Shown piece by piece: positions 8,760 through 16,723 of a stretch of 64,000 nt of DNA. Every line of letters begins with the position of its first letter. Position 1 is the first letter of the stretch. The notes beneath the pieces were generated by a model, which was not told where the DNA came from, made no database searches, and saw only the letters and a program-made list of their open reading frames with translations. Position numbers and translations under genes: made by a program. This stretch comes from Saprospiraceae bacterium (GTDB lineage Bacteria > Bacteroidota > Bacteroidia > Chitinophagales > Saprospiraceae), in contig JANWXM010000007.1 of assembly GCA_025055285.1 (NCBI GenBank), positions 1 through 64,000 on the forward strand. Direction: 5' to 3'.

Positions 8760-8782
8760 CAAACATAATGTGCTTACCTTCG
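8760..8782. promoter_or_regulatory. Divergent -7 elements between miaA and the helicase gene
   Basis: On the minus strand TATGTTTG (8767-8760) fits the Bacteroidota -7 consensus TAnnTTTG and would drive miaA with a leader of about 12 bases. On the plus strand TACCTTCG (8775-8782) is a one-mismatch version that ends seven bases before the helicase ATG. No convincing TTTG -33 box is seen for either. The two elements are only seven bases apart, so polymerase binding should be mutually exclusive. Confidence 0.4.
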
Positions 8783-8789
8783 CATAGTG

Positions 8790-10100
8790 ATGCTCGACCG
8801 AGAAATTTTGTTGCTCAATGAAGATTTTCGCTTGGCTCTTGACGTGCTCGAACGTCAACGGTGCAACGCCTTCATTACCGGCCGAGCAGGTACAGGAAAG
8901 AGCACGCTGCTTCAGCTGTTTCGAAATACAACGCGCCGCAGGGCAGTTGTCTTGGCTCCTACGGGCACAGCAGCAGTCCATATCCAAGGTCAGACGATAC
9001 ACGCTTTCTTTGGTTTTGCTCCGCGCATTCTTACCCCTAAAGAGGCTTCGCGAAAGGTTTCGCCGGAGCGCCGGCGATTGTACCAACAATTAGACACGCT
9101 CATTATCGACGAGGTCTCTATGGTTCGGGCTGATTTGCTCGATGGCATCCACCGTTTTCTGCAAGTCAACCGCGAGAATGTTCATCCTTTCGGCGGGGTA
9201 CAGGTAGTTCTTTTTGGCGACCCTTTTCAACTGCCGCCTGTGGTCTCTCGAGATGAGGCAGAGCGCAGTTATTTCACCGATTTTTATCCTTCTCCTTTTT
9301 TCTTTGATGCCCGAGTGTTTGAAGAAGCTGGGGATAGTTTTTCGACGGTAGAACTCAAGCGCGTTTATCGCCAAGAGTCGCTCTTTTTCCTGTCTTTACT
9401 AGAAGCTGTGCGCACGAATGCAGTTGGGCCTGAAGAAATTGACGCGCTCAATAGCCGCTACTTCCCAAATTTTTCCAACGCCGAGGGATACATCACCCTA
9501 TGTGCCCGTCATGCTACAGCCGACCGCATCAACTTGGAGGCGCTCAACCGTTTGCCGGGTCGGTTGCGCACGTATGAAGCCTTTATCCAGGGTCAGTTCG
9601 AGCCCTCGCTTTACCCTACGGAGAAATTGCTGGCTCTAAAGGAAGGAGCACAAGTAATGTTTATTAAAAACGACCCAGGGCGAGCCTTTGTGAATGGCAC
9701 CCTTGGCATTGTTAAGCGCTTGTATCCAACACACGTTGAGGTGGTGGTTAAAGAGGCCAATCAGCCCGAGCGCATAGTATGCGCTGAGCGAATGAAATGG
9801 GAAATCATCCGCTACCGAATCCACCCGGAAACAGGCGAATTGAGTACCGAAGTATTGGGCTCTTTCGAGCAGTTGCCTTTGCGGCTAGCCTGGGCCGTTA
9901 CCATCCATAAAAGCCAAGGAAAAACCTTTGACCGTGTCGTCATTGACCTAGAGGGCGGAGCCTTCGAACACGGTCAGCTCTATGTAGCGCTAAGCCGCTG
10001 CCGGACGCTAGAGGGCATCGTGCTACGCCGCCCCATACGTGCGCGCGATATTATTATGAACCAACGAGTGGTAAATTTCTTTCACTCCCGATTCAGGTAA
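8790..10100 (+). CDS. Pif1/RecD2-like superfamily 1B DNA helicase
   Basis: A 436-residue ATP-dependent DNA helicase of the kind common in Bacteroidota. The Walker A motif GRAGTGKST lies near residue 30. Motif Ia is APTGTAAVHI, motif II is IIDEVSM, motif III is LFGDPFQLPP, and motif VI is in the UvrD_C_2-like end (TIHKSQGKTFDRVVIDL, then YVALSRCR). These show a Pif1/RecD-type motor without extra nuclease domains. The likely role is 5'-3' unwinding in replication or repair. ATG 8790 is preferred to the adjoining GTG 8787. The gap to guaD is 50 bp, so cotranscription is possible. Confidence 0.88.
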   Translation: MLDREILLLNEDFRLALDVLERQRCNAFITGRAGTGKSTLLQLFRNTTRRRAVVLAPTGTAAVHIQGQTIHAFFGFAPRILTPKEASRKVSPERRRLYQQLDTLIIDEVSMVRADLLDGIHRFLQVNRENVHPFGGVQVVLFGDPFQLPPVVSRDEAERSYFTDFYPSPFFFDARVFEEAGDSFSTVELKRVYRQESLFFLSLLEAVRTNAVGPEEIDALNSRYFPNFSNAEGYITLCARHATADRINLEALNRLPGRLRTYEAFIQGQFEPSLYPTEKLLALKEGAQVMFIKNDPGRAFVNGTLGIVKRLYPTHVEVVVKEANQPERIVCAERMKWEIIRYRIHPETGELSTEVLGSFEQLPLRLAWAVTIHKSQGKTFDRVVIDLEGGAFEHGQLYVALSRCRTLEGIVLRRPIRARDIIMNQRVVNFFHSRFR

Positions 10101-10150
10101 GCGTTTGCTTTTAGGCATCCAAGAAGACAAATCAAATCTTTGTAGAACAG

Positions 10151-10630
10151 ATGCACGTTGAAGAGCACTTAAGGTTTATGCGCCTAGCCATTGAGCAAGC
10201 GCGCTTGGGCATGACCAACAACGAAGGCGGCCCTTTTGGAGCCGTTGTGGTAAAAAATGGTCAAGTTATTGCGGCTGCAAACAACCGCGTAACAAGCACG
10301 AATGACCCTACTGCACATGCCGAGATTGTAGCCATTCGAGAAGCTTGCCGCCAGCTCGGCAGCTTTCAACTGAACGATTGTATTCTTTACACTTCTTGCG
10401 AACCATGTCCAATGTGCTTGGGCGCTATTTACTGGGCTCGGCCAGCTCAGGTATTTTTCGCCTGCACACGCCGCGATGCAGCGGCAATAAATTTCGACGA
10501 TGATTTTATTTACCGAGAAATAGTTATGCCGCCTCACGAACGCCGTATTCCGATGTTCTCTTTGCTGCGCGAAGAGGCTTTGCCTTTGTTTACTCTCTGG
10601 CGCGAGAAAGAGGATAAAACTCCCTATTAG
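10151..10630 (+). CDS. guaD: Guanine deaminase (cytidine deaminase fold)
   Basis: A 159-residue zinc hydrolase that converts guanine to xanthine in purine salvage and catabolism. The zinc site is plain: HAEIVAIREA supplies the His ligand and the catalytic Glu, and CEPCPMCLGAIYWA supplies the two Cys ligands. The surrounding sequence (GGPFGAVVVKNG, NDPTAHAE, DDDFIYREI) closely follows the Bacillus GuaD pattern rather than TadA, which lacks the C-terminal FIYKEI-type segment. Its stop codon overlaps that of the convergent aroB gene. Confidence 0.88.
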   Translation: MHVEEHLRFMRLAIEQARLGMTNNEGGPFGAVVVKNGQVIAAANNRVTSTNDPTAHAEIVAIREACRQLGSFQLNDCILYTSCEPCPMCLGAIYWARPAQVFFACTRRDAAAINFDDDFIYREIVMPPHERRIPMFSLLREEALPLFTLWREKEDKTPY

Positions 10631-11715
10631 ACTGCTTCAATCAGATGAAGGAAACGCTGCCATCGCTGTTCCGCCTCGATGGCCGTTAGCGGTATTTTCC
10701 GGACGGAGAAAGGCTGATCGCCGGGAATGGCCAAAGTAACTCTGCGGTCGATATTCTTTTTGTCCTGCCGCATGAAAGTCCATACAAACGGCCATATCAC
10801 CTCGGATAACGCCGTAGGAGGCAGCAACGGACGCAGCAGGGCGATGTCCGCCTCCGACGGAGCCTCCATCTCGCACAACAAGCCGATTGCAACGGCCTCC
10901 CCATGAGTAATAGGATGCCCAATACTGAGAAAGTAACTTTCTATGCCATGGCCAAATGTGTGGCCAAAATTCAACACGGTGCGCAAGCCCTCCTCAAACG
11001 GATCCTCATTGACAATGCGAGCTTTCACTGCTATTGAAGCCCGTAGAAGGCGCATCCATTCCTCTTGGGTGTGCGTTTGAATTCCTCGGATAAACTTCCC
11101 TTCACATAAATGGTGCAATAATTCTGGCGATCCAATATAAGCGTGTTTGACGACCTCTGCCATCCCGCTGCGCCATTCGCGTAGCGGCAGCGTTTGCAAG
11201 AAAACGGGGTCTACGAACACTGCCTTGGGCTGACAAAACACGCCCAAGGCGTTTTTGACGCCCATAAAATCAAGGCCCACCTTCCCCCCTATGGCAGCAT
11301 CCGTCATAGATAGTAATGTAGTGGGTATGAAGATAAAATCTATGCCTCGCTTATAAGTGGCCGCGCAAAAGCCTCCCATATCGCCCACTACTCCTCCTCC
11401 GAAGAGAACGGCTAATGCCTTGCGGTCGAGACCTGCAGCTAACATCGCTCCCCAGATATCCTCACACGTCACTAGAGACTTATAAACTTCATTTCTGCCT
11501 GGTACATAGGCGTTTAAGGCGCCAACCGTGTAGTGAGGTTTACCGGATGCAAACGCCTCTACTGTCTCTCGCCATGCAGCATGAGCATTTGAGTCAATTA
11601 TCCAAAATTCATTAGAGTATTCGGCTCGATTTTCTTGTAACCAAGCAGAAAATGTTTCAAGAAGAGAGCCTATCCATACCGAGCAGCCGTTGACAATAAA
11701 ATCCGGCTTATTCAT
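10627..11715 (-). CDS. aroB: 3-Dehydroquinate synthase
   Basis: A 362-residue enzyme that cyclises DAHP to 3-dehydroquinate, step two of the shikimate pathway, using NAD and a divalent metal. The NAD-binding GGGVVGDMGGFCA is near residue 105. It is followed by FIPTTLLSMTDAAIGGKVG, metal-binding E in SGMAEVVKHA, and the two histidines of NFGHTFGHGIE. Its ATG overlaps the stop of the upstream histidine kinase by four bases, and its own stop interlocks with the guaD stop (TTAG at 10627-10630). Confidence 0.95.
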   Translation of the reverse strand: MNKPDFIVNGCSVWIGSLLETFSAWLQENRAEYSNEFWIIDSNAHAAWRETVEAFASGKPHYTVGALNAYVPGRNEVYKSLVTCEDIWGAMLAAGLDRKALAVLFGGGVVGDMGGFCAATYKRGIDFIFIPTTLLSMTDAAIGGKVGLDFMGVKNALGVFCQPKAVFVDPVFLQTLPLREWRSGMAEVVKHAYIGSPELLHHLCEGKFIRGIQTHTQEEWMRLLRASIAVKARIVNEDPFEEGLRTVLNFGHTFGHGIESYFLSIGHPITHGEAVAIGLLCEMEAPSEADIALLRPLLPPTALSEVIWPFVWTFMRQDKKNIDRRVTLAIPGDQPFSVRKIPLTAIEAEQRWQRFLHLIEAV

Positions 11716-13007
11716 ACAGGTGCGTCGGTTAGGGGCATGTAAATGCTCACGGTTGTGCCTTTGCCGGGTTCGCTATTCAAGTGCACCTTCCAGCGATGTT
11801 CGCGACAAATGGTGTGTACGTAATAAAGACCTAATCCGAAGCCCTTGACGTTGTGCACGTTGCCTGTAGGCACTCGGTAAAACTTTTTGAAGACATGCTT
11901 CTGATGTTCAGGAGCAATACCAATGCCGCGGTCTTTAACCGCAAGTACTACCTGGCCGTTGAGCGGCATAAGTTCTACTTCTATTTGAGGAGCGCTTTTC
12001 GAATACTTTACGCCATTATCTACCAGATTATGCAATACATTGGTGAGGTGAAGGCGATCAGCGCGTACCCAAGCGTGTTCCGTGTGAAGCTTTAGCTCGA
12101 GCACGCCTTTCTTTTCCTCTGTCTTCATCTCTAGGGATGGCCTTATGTCTTTAATTAGGTCAGCTACGTTTATCTCCTCGAGATTCAACTGTAGATGCCC
12201 GCGCTCAATCTTTGCCAATTGAAGCACCTTCTCCACCTGGTTGTTAAGACGCATGATCTGTTCTTTAATAATGGTGGAATAGCGCCATAGCCGTGGATCG
12301 TTGCGTATTACCGGGCTCTGTAGAAACACATCCGTAGAGATGTTAATCGTTGAAATCGGTGTTTTGAATTCATGCGTCATGTTGTTTATAAAATCCCGCT
12401 GTAATTCGGACAATTGTTTTTGACGCAAAATGACAAACATCGCATAAATAAAGAACGCTACGGCCAATAAGACGACAACCGTTAGCGCAAGGGCTAAACG
12501 CATATTCCCCAAAATATTGGCTGCTTTGTTGGGAAAATGGACGCCGAAGTAATAGATAAGCTCACTGTCGTGATGCACAGGCAAAGGAGCTTCTAATTGA
12601 CTATCGGGCGCTTGGGCTGCTTTCCTCTTATATTTTACCAAGCGACCACTGACCATTTGTCTGCTCGAGCAATCGAATATTCCGTATTGGAAATCTTCTC
12701 TAAGCCCTTGTTTTTCAAATGCTTTTTGCAAATAAAACTCCAAAGAAGCCTCGTCGAATTGATTGTTGATGTTAACGATGTAATAGTTAGATTGTACTTG
12801 CTGAATAAGGTTGGCATCTTCCAGGACAAATAAGCCGACGCGTGCCAGATCGCGCGCCGTTTCCAGGAGAGCTTGGCGCACGCGGCGGTCAAATTCTTGC
12901 TCTTGCAACTCCCAAATACGCAAGACCCAGTAGGTTTGCACAGCAAGCAGACCGATAACTACCAGAGCTCCCGGAATAATGATCCATCGAATAGTGCGGT
13001 TGGTCAT
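11712..13007 (-). CDS. Two-TM sensor histidine kinase
   Basis: A 431-residue kinase. TM1 is at about residues 9-30 and TM2 at about 171-193; between them lies a roughly 140-residue periplasmic sensor part with no domain I recognise. HisKA follows directly with His212 in NNMTHEFKTP, then HATPase_c with N box (LHNLVDNGVKYS), G1 (DRGIGIAPEHQ) and G2 (GFGLGLYYV). No HAMP or PAS domain is evident. It is the first gene of a two-gene unit with aroB, joined by an ATGA overlap; there is no adjacent response regulator. Confidence 0.85.
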   Translation of the reverse strand: MTNRTIRWIIIPGALVVIGLLAVQTYWVLRIWELQEQEFDRRVRQALLETARDLARVGLFVLEDANLIQQVQSNYYIVNINNQFDEASLEFYLQKAFEKQGLREDFQYGIFDCSSRQMVSGRLVKYKRKAAQAPDSQLEAPLPVHHDSELIYYFGVHFPNKAANILGNMRLALALTVVVLLAVAFFIYAMFVILRQKQLSELQRDFINNMTHEFKTPISTINISTDVFLQSPVIRNDPRLWRYSTIIKEQIMRLNNQVEKVLQLAKIERGHLQLNLEEINVADLIKDIRPSLEMKTEEKKGVLELKLHTEHAWVRADRLHLTNVLHNLVDNGVKYSKSAPQIEVELMPLNGQVVLAVKDRGIGIAPEHQKHVFKKFYRVPTGNVHNVKGFGLGLYYVHTICREHRWKVHLNSEPGKGTTVSIYMPLTDAPV

Positions 13008-13073
13008 AGGGACAAGGCCGAATCTCCATACATTGTCGGGGAAAAATCAAATCCTCCCTTCTCTTTTTTCAAG

Positions 13074-13081
13074 CAAAGATA
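13074..13081 (-). promoter_or_regulatory. Possible -7 element for the kinase-aroB unit
   Basis: TATCTTTG on the minus strand matches TAnnTTTG exactly and lies 66 bases upstream of the kinase ATG. No TTTG -33 box is found at the normal distance, so this rests on the -7 element alone. Confidence 0.35.
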
Positions 13082-13237
13082 CAAAGGCTTTTGCCGCTTT
13101 AGTTCGCAGTGTCCGTCGAACCGGGCAGCCATTCAAAGGCCCTTTTTCAAGTCGTTCGCGTGCTGCAGGGCATTGGAGAACATTTTTGTTAAGTTTGCCG
13201 ACCGTTTCTATTCCTTTCAAAAATTAGTTCGACGATC

Positions 13238-14413
13238 ATGTCCTATTTACGGGTGTCTCTGGTGATCGTTTGTTGGGGGTGTGCAGCTTCGTTTTATGCT
13301 CAACCCGATGCGGAAAGGGCTCTGCAGACCCGCTTCGTCTTAGCAGAAGACGGAGATACCCTTGAATTGCCGGCCGGCCGTATTGAATTGACCAATACGC
13401 TTTGGCTTGATGGCAAGCGAGACATTTTGGTGCGAGGAGCTGGCATCGACCGTACGATACTTTCCTTTCGCAGCCAAAAACAGGGAGCAGAAGGAATTAA
13501 GATCACCCATGCTGCCAATATTGTATTGGAAGGATTTACCCTAGAAAATAGCCGCGGTGACCTGCTGAAAGCACAAGAAGTGCACGGCCTAACTCTTCGC
13601 GACATAAAGGCGCAGTGGACGGGTAAACCACGCAAGACGAACGGTTCTTATGCCTTGTATCCGGTGCAGTGTCGGCGTGTGTCCATTCAGCGATGTACGG
13701 CCATTGGTGCTTCTGATGCCGGCATCTATGTAGGTCAGTCCGACAGCGTTTGGGTAAGAGAATGTTTGGCCTACCATAATGTGGCGGGTATTGAAATTGA
13801 GAACACCACCAATGCTTGGGTGTGGAACAATACTGTCTACGACAATAGTGGAGGCATCCTAGTGTTCGACTTACCTGACTTGCCCAAGAAACAAGGCGGT
13901 CGAGTGCTAGTGTGGAAAAACAAAGTGCTGCATAACAACCACAAGAACTTTGCTCCCAAAGGCAACATCGTGGCTAAAGTACCCCCGGGTACAGGTGTCA
14001 TGATACTAGCCGCACGAGCGGTCGAAGTGACAGAAAATGCAATCTTAGATAATCGAACAGTTTCTACAGCTATCGTTAGCTACTACATAACGCAACTTCC
14101 TCTCCAGGATAAGGAATACGTACCTTATCCGGCTGATATCTACGTACACGACAACACGTATTCAGCAAATAAGCGAATGCCAACGTGGCGTCACCGACTG
14201 GGTTTGTTGCTTTGGTTAAAATTCGGTCGCCGCTTACCGCACATCTTGTACGACGGCATCGCTGATGAAAACCATCCTCCTGCCCGAATTTGCCTAAAGC
14301 GAAATATCAATGGCTCCTTTGCCAACGTAGATGCTGCGCGAGGTTTTAAAAATATCTCTACGAATGCAACCCTACATGACTGCACTTTGCCGCTCTTGCC
14401 CAGACCGGAATAA
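13238..14413 (+). CDS. Secreted parallel beta-helix protein (TIGR03805-like), partner of the following di-haem gene
   Basis: A 391-residue protein with a signal peptide (about residues 1-22). It has stacked right-handed parallel beta-helix turns: repeated short strands with Asn/Gly turns such as NIVLEGFTLENSRGD, GIYVGQSDSVWVREC and GIEIENTTNAWVWNNTVYDNS. The opening LEDGDTLELPAG-like segment is typical of pectate-lyase-fold proteins. From memory, this architecture matches family TIGR03805, which regularly occurs as a two-gene pair with TIGR03806; the next gene fits that partner. Function is unknown; it is exported and may bind or cleave a polysaccharide. The 3' end overlaps the next gene by 38 bp in a different frame. 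Confidence 0.75.
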   Translation: MSYLRVSLVIVCWGCAASFYAQPDAERALQTRFVLAEDGDTLELPAGRIELTNTLWLDGKRDILVRGAGIDRTILSFRSQKQGAEGIKITHAANIVLEGFTLENSRGDLLKAQEVHGLTLRDIKAQWTGKPRKTNGSYALYPVQCRRVSIQRCTAIGASDAGIYVGQSDSVWVRECLAYHNVAGIEIENTTNAWVWNNTVYDNSGGILVFDLPDLPKKQGGRVLVWKNKVLHNNHKNFAPKGNIVAKVPPGTGVMILAARAVEVTENAILDNRTVSTAIVSYYITQLPLQDKEYVPYPADIYVHDNTYSANKRMPTWRHRLGLLLWLKFGRRLPHILYDGIADENHPPARICLKRNINGSFANVDAARGFKNISTNATLHDCTLPLLPRPE

Positions 14414-15440
14414 GCTTGCCGCTGTCTTTATACTTCTATTGTCCTCTATACTGACAGCATTTAGCCTGCGCGAAGTACCTTTCAAACCTGAAGAGCGCCT
14501 CTCAGCATATGGGTTCTTCCTTGGCCCTTTGGCCAACTTGCAACCTGCCGAAAATGTGTTCTCTTACGAGGTCAATGCTCCTTTGTTCAGCGACTACGCC
14601 GAAAAAGCTCGCTTCGTTGCCTTGCCTCAAGGGAAACGCATGCGCTTTCGCCTCGGAGAGCCTTTTGACCTTCCAGAAGGAAGCGTAATCATAAAAAATT
14701 TCTTCTACTATCACGACTTCCGAAGACCTGAAGAAGGCCGACGTCTAGTAGAGACGCGTCTGCTTGTGCGCGAAGCAGACACCTGGAAAGCACTTACTTA
14801 CGTTTGGAACGCCGAACAAACCGATGCTTTTCTCGAAGTAGCAGGCGCTGAAATTCCTCTTACATGGATAGACAATACCGGCAAACGCCAGAGGCTCTCT
14901 TACCAAGTGCCGAACCTTAATCAGTGCAAGGGCTGCCATGCTACCAAAGGTCAACTAGTGCCTATCGGCCTTACTGCAGAGCAGACGCATCGCAAAGTAT
15001 CAGGCGCTAGTCAACTTGAGCGCTGGATGACAGAGGGCCTTCTAGAAGGAGTCACCGCGGCAGAACTGGCTGCAGTGACGCCATTGGCAGACTACGACGA
15101 CCCTACCTCTTCTCTGGAGAGCCGCGCCCGTGCCTATCTGCATGCAAATTGTGCTCATTGCCACCACCCACACGGCTCCGCCAATACAAGCGGCCTCTTT
15201 CTCGAAATTACTCAAACCGATCCGCTGCGATTGGGCGTGCTAAAACCACCTGTAGCCGCCGGCCGTGGCAGTGGCAATCGAAAATACAGCATTACTCCGG
15301 GAAAGCCCTCCGAAAGTATCCTCCTCTATCGCATGGAACAAAACGACCCAGGCATCCGCATGCCCGAGTTAGGCAGACAACTCGCTCACCGGGAGGGCAT
15401 CGAACTCATTCGACAGTGGATTCTCCAAATGGCCTCCTGA
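14376..15440 (+). CDS. Exported protein with two haem-binding CxxCH motifs (TIGR03806/HNE_0200-like)
   Basis: A 354-residue protein from ATG 14376, chosen because MTALCRSCPDRNKLAAVF followed by a hydrophobic run gives a signal peptide; an ATG at 14364 is also possible. A beta-rich N-terminal half contains NAPLFSDYAEKARF and IKNFFYYHDFR. The C-terminal half has two c-type haem motifs, CKGCH (about residues 184-188) and CAHCH (259-263). It ends with IRQWILQM, a common end to cytochrome-like helices. It probably acts in the periplasm or on the surface in electron transfer coupled to the beta-helix partner. Frame overlap with the upstream gene suggests coupled translation. The family role is not established. 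Confidence 0.75.
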   Translation: MTALCRSCPDRNKLAAVFILLLSSILTAFSLREVPFKPEERLSAYGFFLGPLANLQPAENVFSYEVNAPLFSDYAEKARFVALPQGKRMRFRLGEPFDLPEGSVIIKNFFYYHDFRRPEEGRRLVETRLLVREADTWKALTYVWNAEQTDAFLEVAGAEIPLTWIDNTGKRQRLSYQVPNLNQCKGCHATKGQLVPIGLTAEQTHRKVSGASQLERWMTEGLLEGVTAAELAAVTPLADYDDPTSSLESRARAYLHANCAHCHHPHGSANTSGLFLEITQTDPLRLGVLKPPVAAGRGSGNRKYSITPGKPSESILLYRMEQNDPGIRMPELGRQLAHREGIELIRQWILQMAS

Positions 15441-15463
15441 TCACGCGAAAGGGAAATATATAC

Positions 15464-16123
15464 TCACTTCCATGCGCGGGTCATTTCGCGCTTACCGGGC
15501 GGCCCTGGTAGTCGCTCCACCTCGAAGCCAACAGCGCGCAGCGTGCGTTTCACTTCGCCTTTTGCGCAGTAAGTGACCAACAGCCCCTCCGGTCGCAAGG
15601 CGCGATACATGGCGCGCAAAACGGCCTCTGTCCACATTTCGGGCTGAGCTTGAGGAGCGAAGGCGTCAAAGTATATGACGTCAAAACTCTCAACAGCTCG
15701 ATATGCTTGGACAGGCATGCTCTTCTTGCGCAGAGCAAAGTGCTCCGACAAGCGAATCGTGCGTTCCCATGCACAAGCATGCAGACGACAAAAGTCTGCG
15801 TGTCGCTCCGGCACGTGCAAGCAAGTAGCGTAGTTAAAACCTGCCACTTCTTCAAGAGAAATTGGCTGATTCTCTAGGGCCGTGTACCGCACCCTTAAGT
15901 TACGGCGTTCTGCTTCTAACCAGGAAAGAAAAGCATTTAGCCCTGTCCCAAAACCAACCTCGAGCACCGAAATATCGGTTTGCACAGCGGCTTTAAAGCG
16001 CAGACCTGCATGAATGAACACGTGCAACGACTCCGTAATGGCGCCGTAGCGCGAATGATAGGTAACGCCATAACGTTCAGAGTAGATTGAGTGAGAGCCA
16101 TCTTGAGTGATAATGAGCGCCAT
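15464..16123 (-). CDS. mnmD: tRNA (mnm5s2U34) methyltransferase, MnmD-type
   Basis: A 219-residue SAM-dependent methyltransferase. The SAM-binding motif LEVGFGTGLNAFL is at about residues 56-68, followed by YTALENQP, and the DUF752/MnmC2 signature FDVIYFDAFAPQAQPEMW is near 135. The C-terminus PPGKREMTRA is typical. It should methylate 5-aminomethyl-2-thiouridine at the wobble base of tRNA. It is the stand-alone MnmD form, without the oxidase domain of E. coli MnmC. It lies downstream of the tRNA-Leu gene on the same strand, separated by a terminator. Confidence 0.85.
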   Translation of the reverse strand: MALIITQDGSHSIYSERYGVTYHSRYGAITESLHVFIHAGLRFKAAVQTDISVLEVGFGTGLNAFLSWLEAERRNLRVRYTALENQPISLEEVAGFNYATCLHVPERHADFCRLHACAWERTIRLSEHFALRKKSMPVQAYRAVESFDVIYFDAFAPQAQPEMWTEAVLRAMYRALRPEGLLVTYCAKGEVKRTLRAVGFEVERLPGPPGKREMTRAWK

Positions 16124-16148
16124 AACTACAAAAGCGCGTTACCTATAA

Positions 16149-16189
16149 AAACAGCGGCACATCGCCTCCAAAGACGATATGCCGCTGTT
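16149..16189 (-). terminator. Rho-independent terminator of tRNA-Leu
   Basis: Immediately after the CCA end of the tRNA the minus strand folds into a near-perfect 16-bp stem: AACAGCGGC-type arms at 16149-16164 and 16175-16190, with one C/T difference. A TTTTTA tract follows. It separates the tRNA from mnmD. Confidence 0.8.
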
Positions 16190-16276
16190 TGGTGCGGGAA
16201 GCGAGAGTCGAACTCGCATGCCCGTTAGGGCGCACGCCCCTGAAACGTGTGCGTCTACCAGTTCCGCCATTCCCGC
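16190..16276 (-). tRNA. tRNA-Leu (anticodon CAG)
   Basis: An 87-nt class II tRNA with encoded CCA. The acceptor stem GCGGGAA pairs with TTCCCGC, and the T arm is GCGAG-TTCGACT-CTCGC. The anticodon stem CACGT/GCGTG frames the loop TTCAGGG, giving anticodon CAG (reads CUG). The long variable arm GCCC-TAAC-GGGC is diagnostic of tRNA-Leu. The discriminator base is A, as expected for leucine. Confidence 0.97.
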
Positions 16277-16320
16277 AAACTCAACAAAAAAGCTTGGCCT
16301 CGTTTGACTACAAGCGAGTG

Positions 16321-16328
16321 CAAAGGTA
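16321..16328 (-). promoter_or_regulatory. -7 element for tRNA-Leu
   Basis: TACCTTTG on the minus strand matches TAnnTTTG exactly, 44 bases upstream of the mature tRNA 5' end. A good -33 box is not evident. A related AATCTTTG lies on the opposite strand directly beside it. Confidence 0.5.
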
Positions 16329-16446
16329 CAATCTTTGCATTTTCGCGCGTAAATTTTTTAAGCACAATTGGACGAATTTACAAAAGATGCGACTAAGCGA
16401 AAACCTGCTGCGTTTATAAACGTTTCAAAGGAAAAAGCTGCGCTCT

Positions 16447-16683
16447 ATGTCTCGTTCTTCCAACTTTTCTATTGGTGTTACAACCCTAGCCCTCATTTTG
16501 TTTGCTTTTTTGAGGCACTTCCTTAGCTACTCTGTCGCCTGGCTGATTTTTGGCTTGTCGCCCTTTCTAGTAATTTGGATGGTGGTTCGCATCTTGCAGG
16601 ACACCTCTCACTTAGCCGAAGAATTGGACGAAGGTGCTGAGTGGGGCTATGCCGATCGCTCTGATTTGCGGCCAGTATGGTAA
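16447..16683 (+). CDS. Small two-TM membrane protein
   Basis: A 78-residue protein with two hydrophobic segments (about 10-28 and 29-50) and an acidic tail (LAEELDEGAEWGYADRS). No family is recognised beyond general similarity to small conserved Bacteroidota membrane proteins. It ends 40 bp before the GT9 glycosyltransferase start and is probably in one transcript with it. ATG 16447 begins a sensible membrane protein, and the upstream region contains the tRNA promoter on the other strand. Confidence 0.6.
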   Translation: MSRSSNFSIGVTTLALILFAFLRHFLSYSVAWLIFGLSPFLVIWMVVRILQDTSHLAEELDEGAEWGYADRSDLRPVW

Positions 16684-16723
16684 GAGAGGTAATTTACTGC
16701 GCGCTCTTTGCAAATTTTACGCG

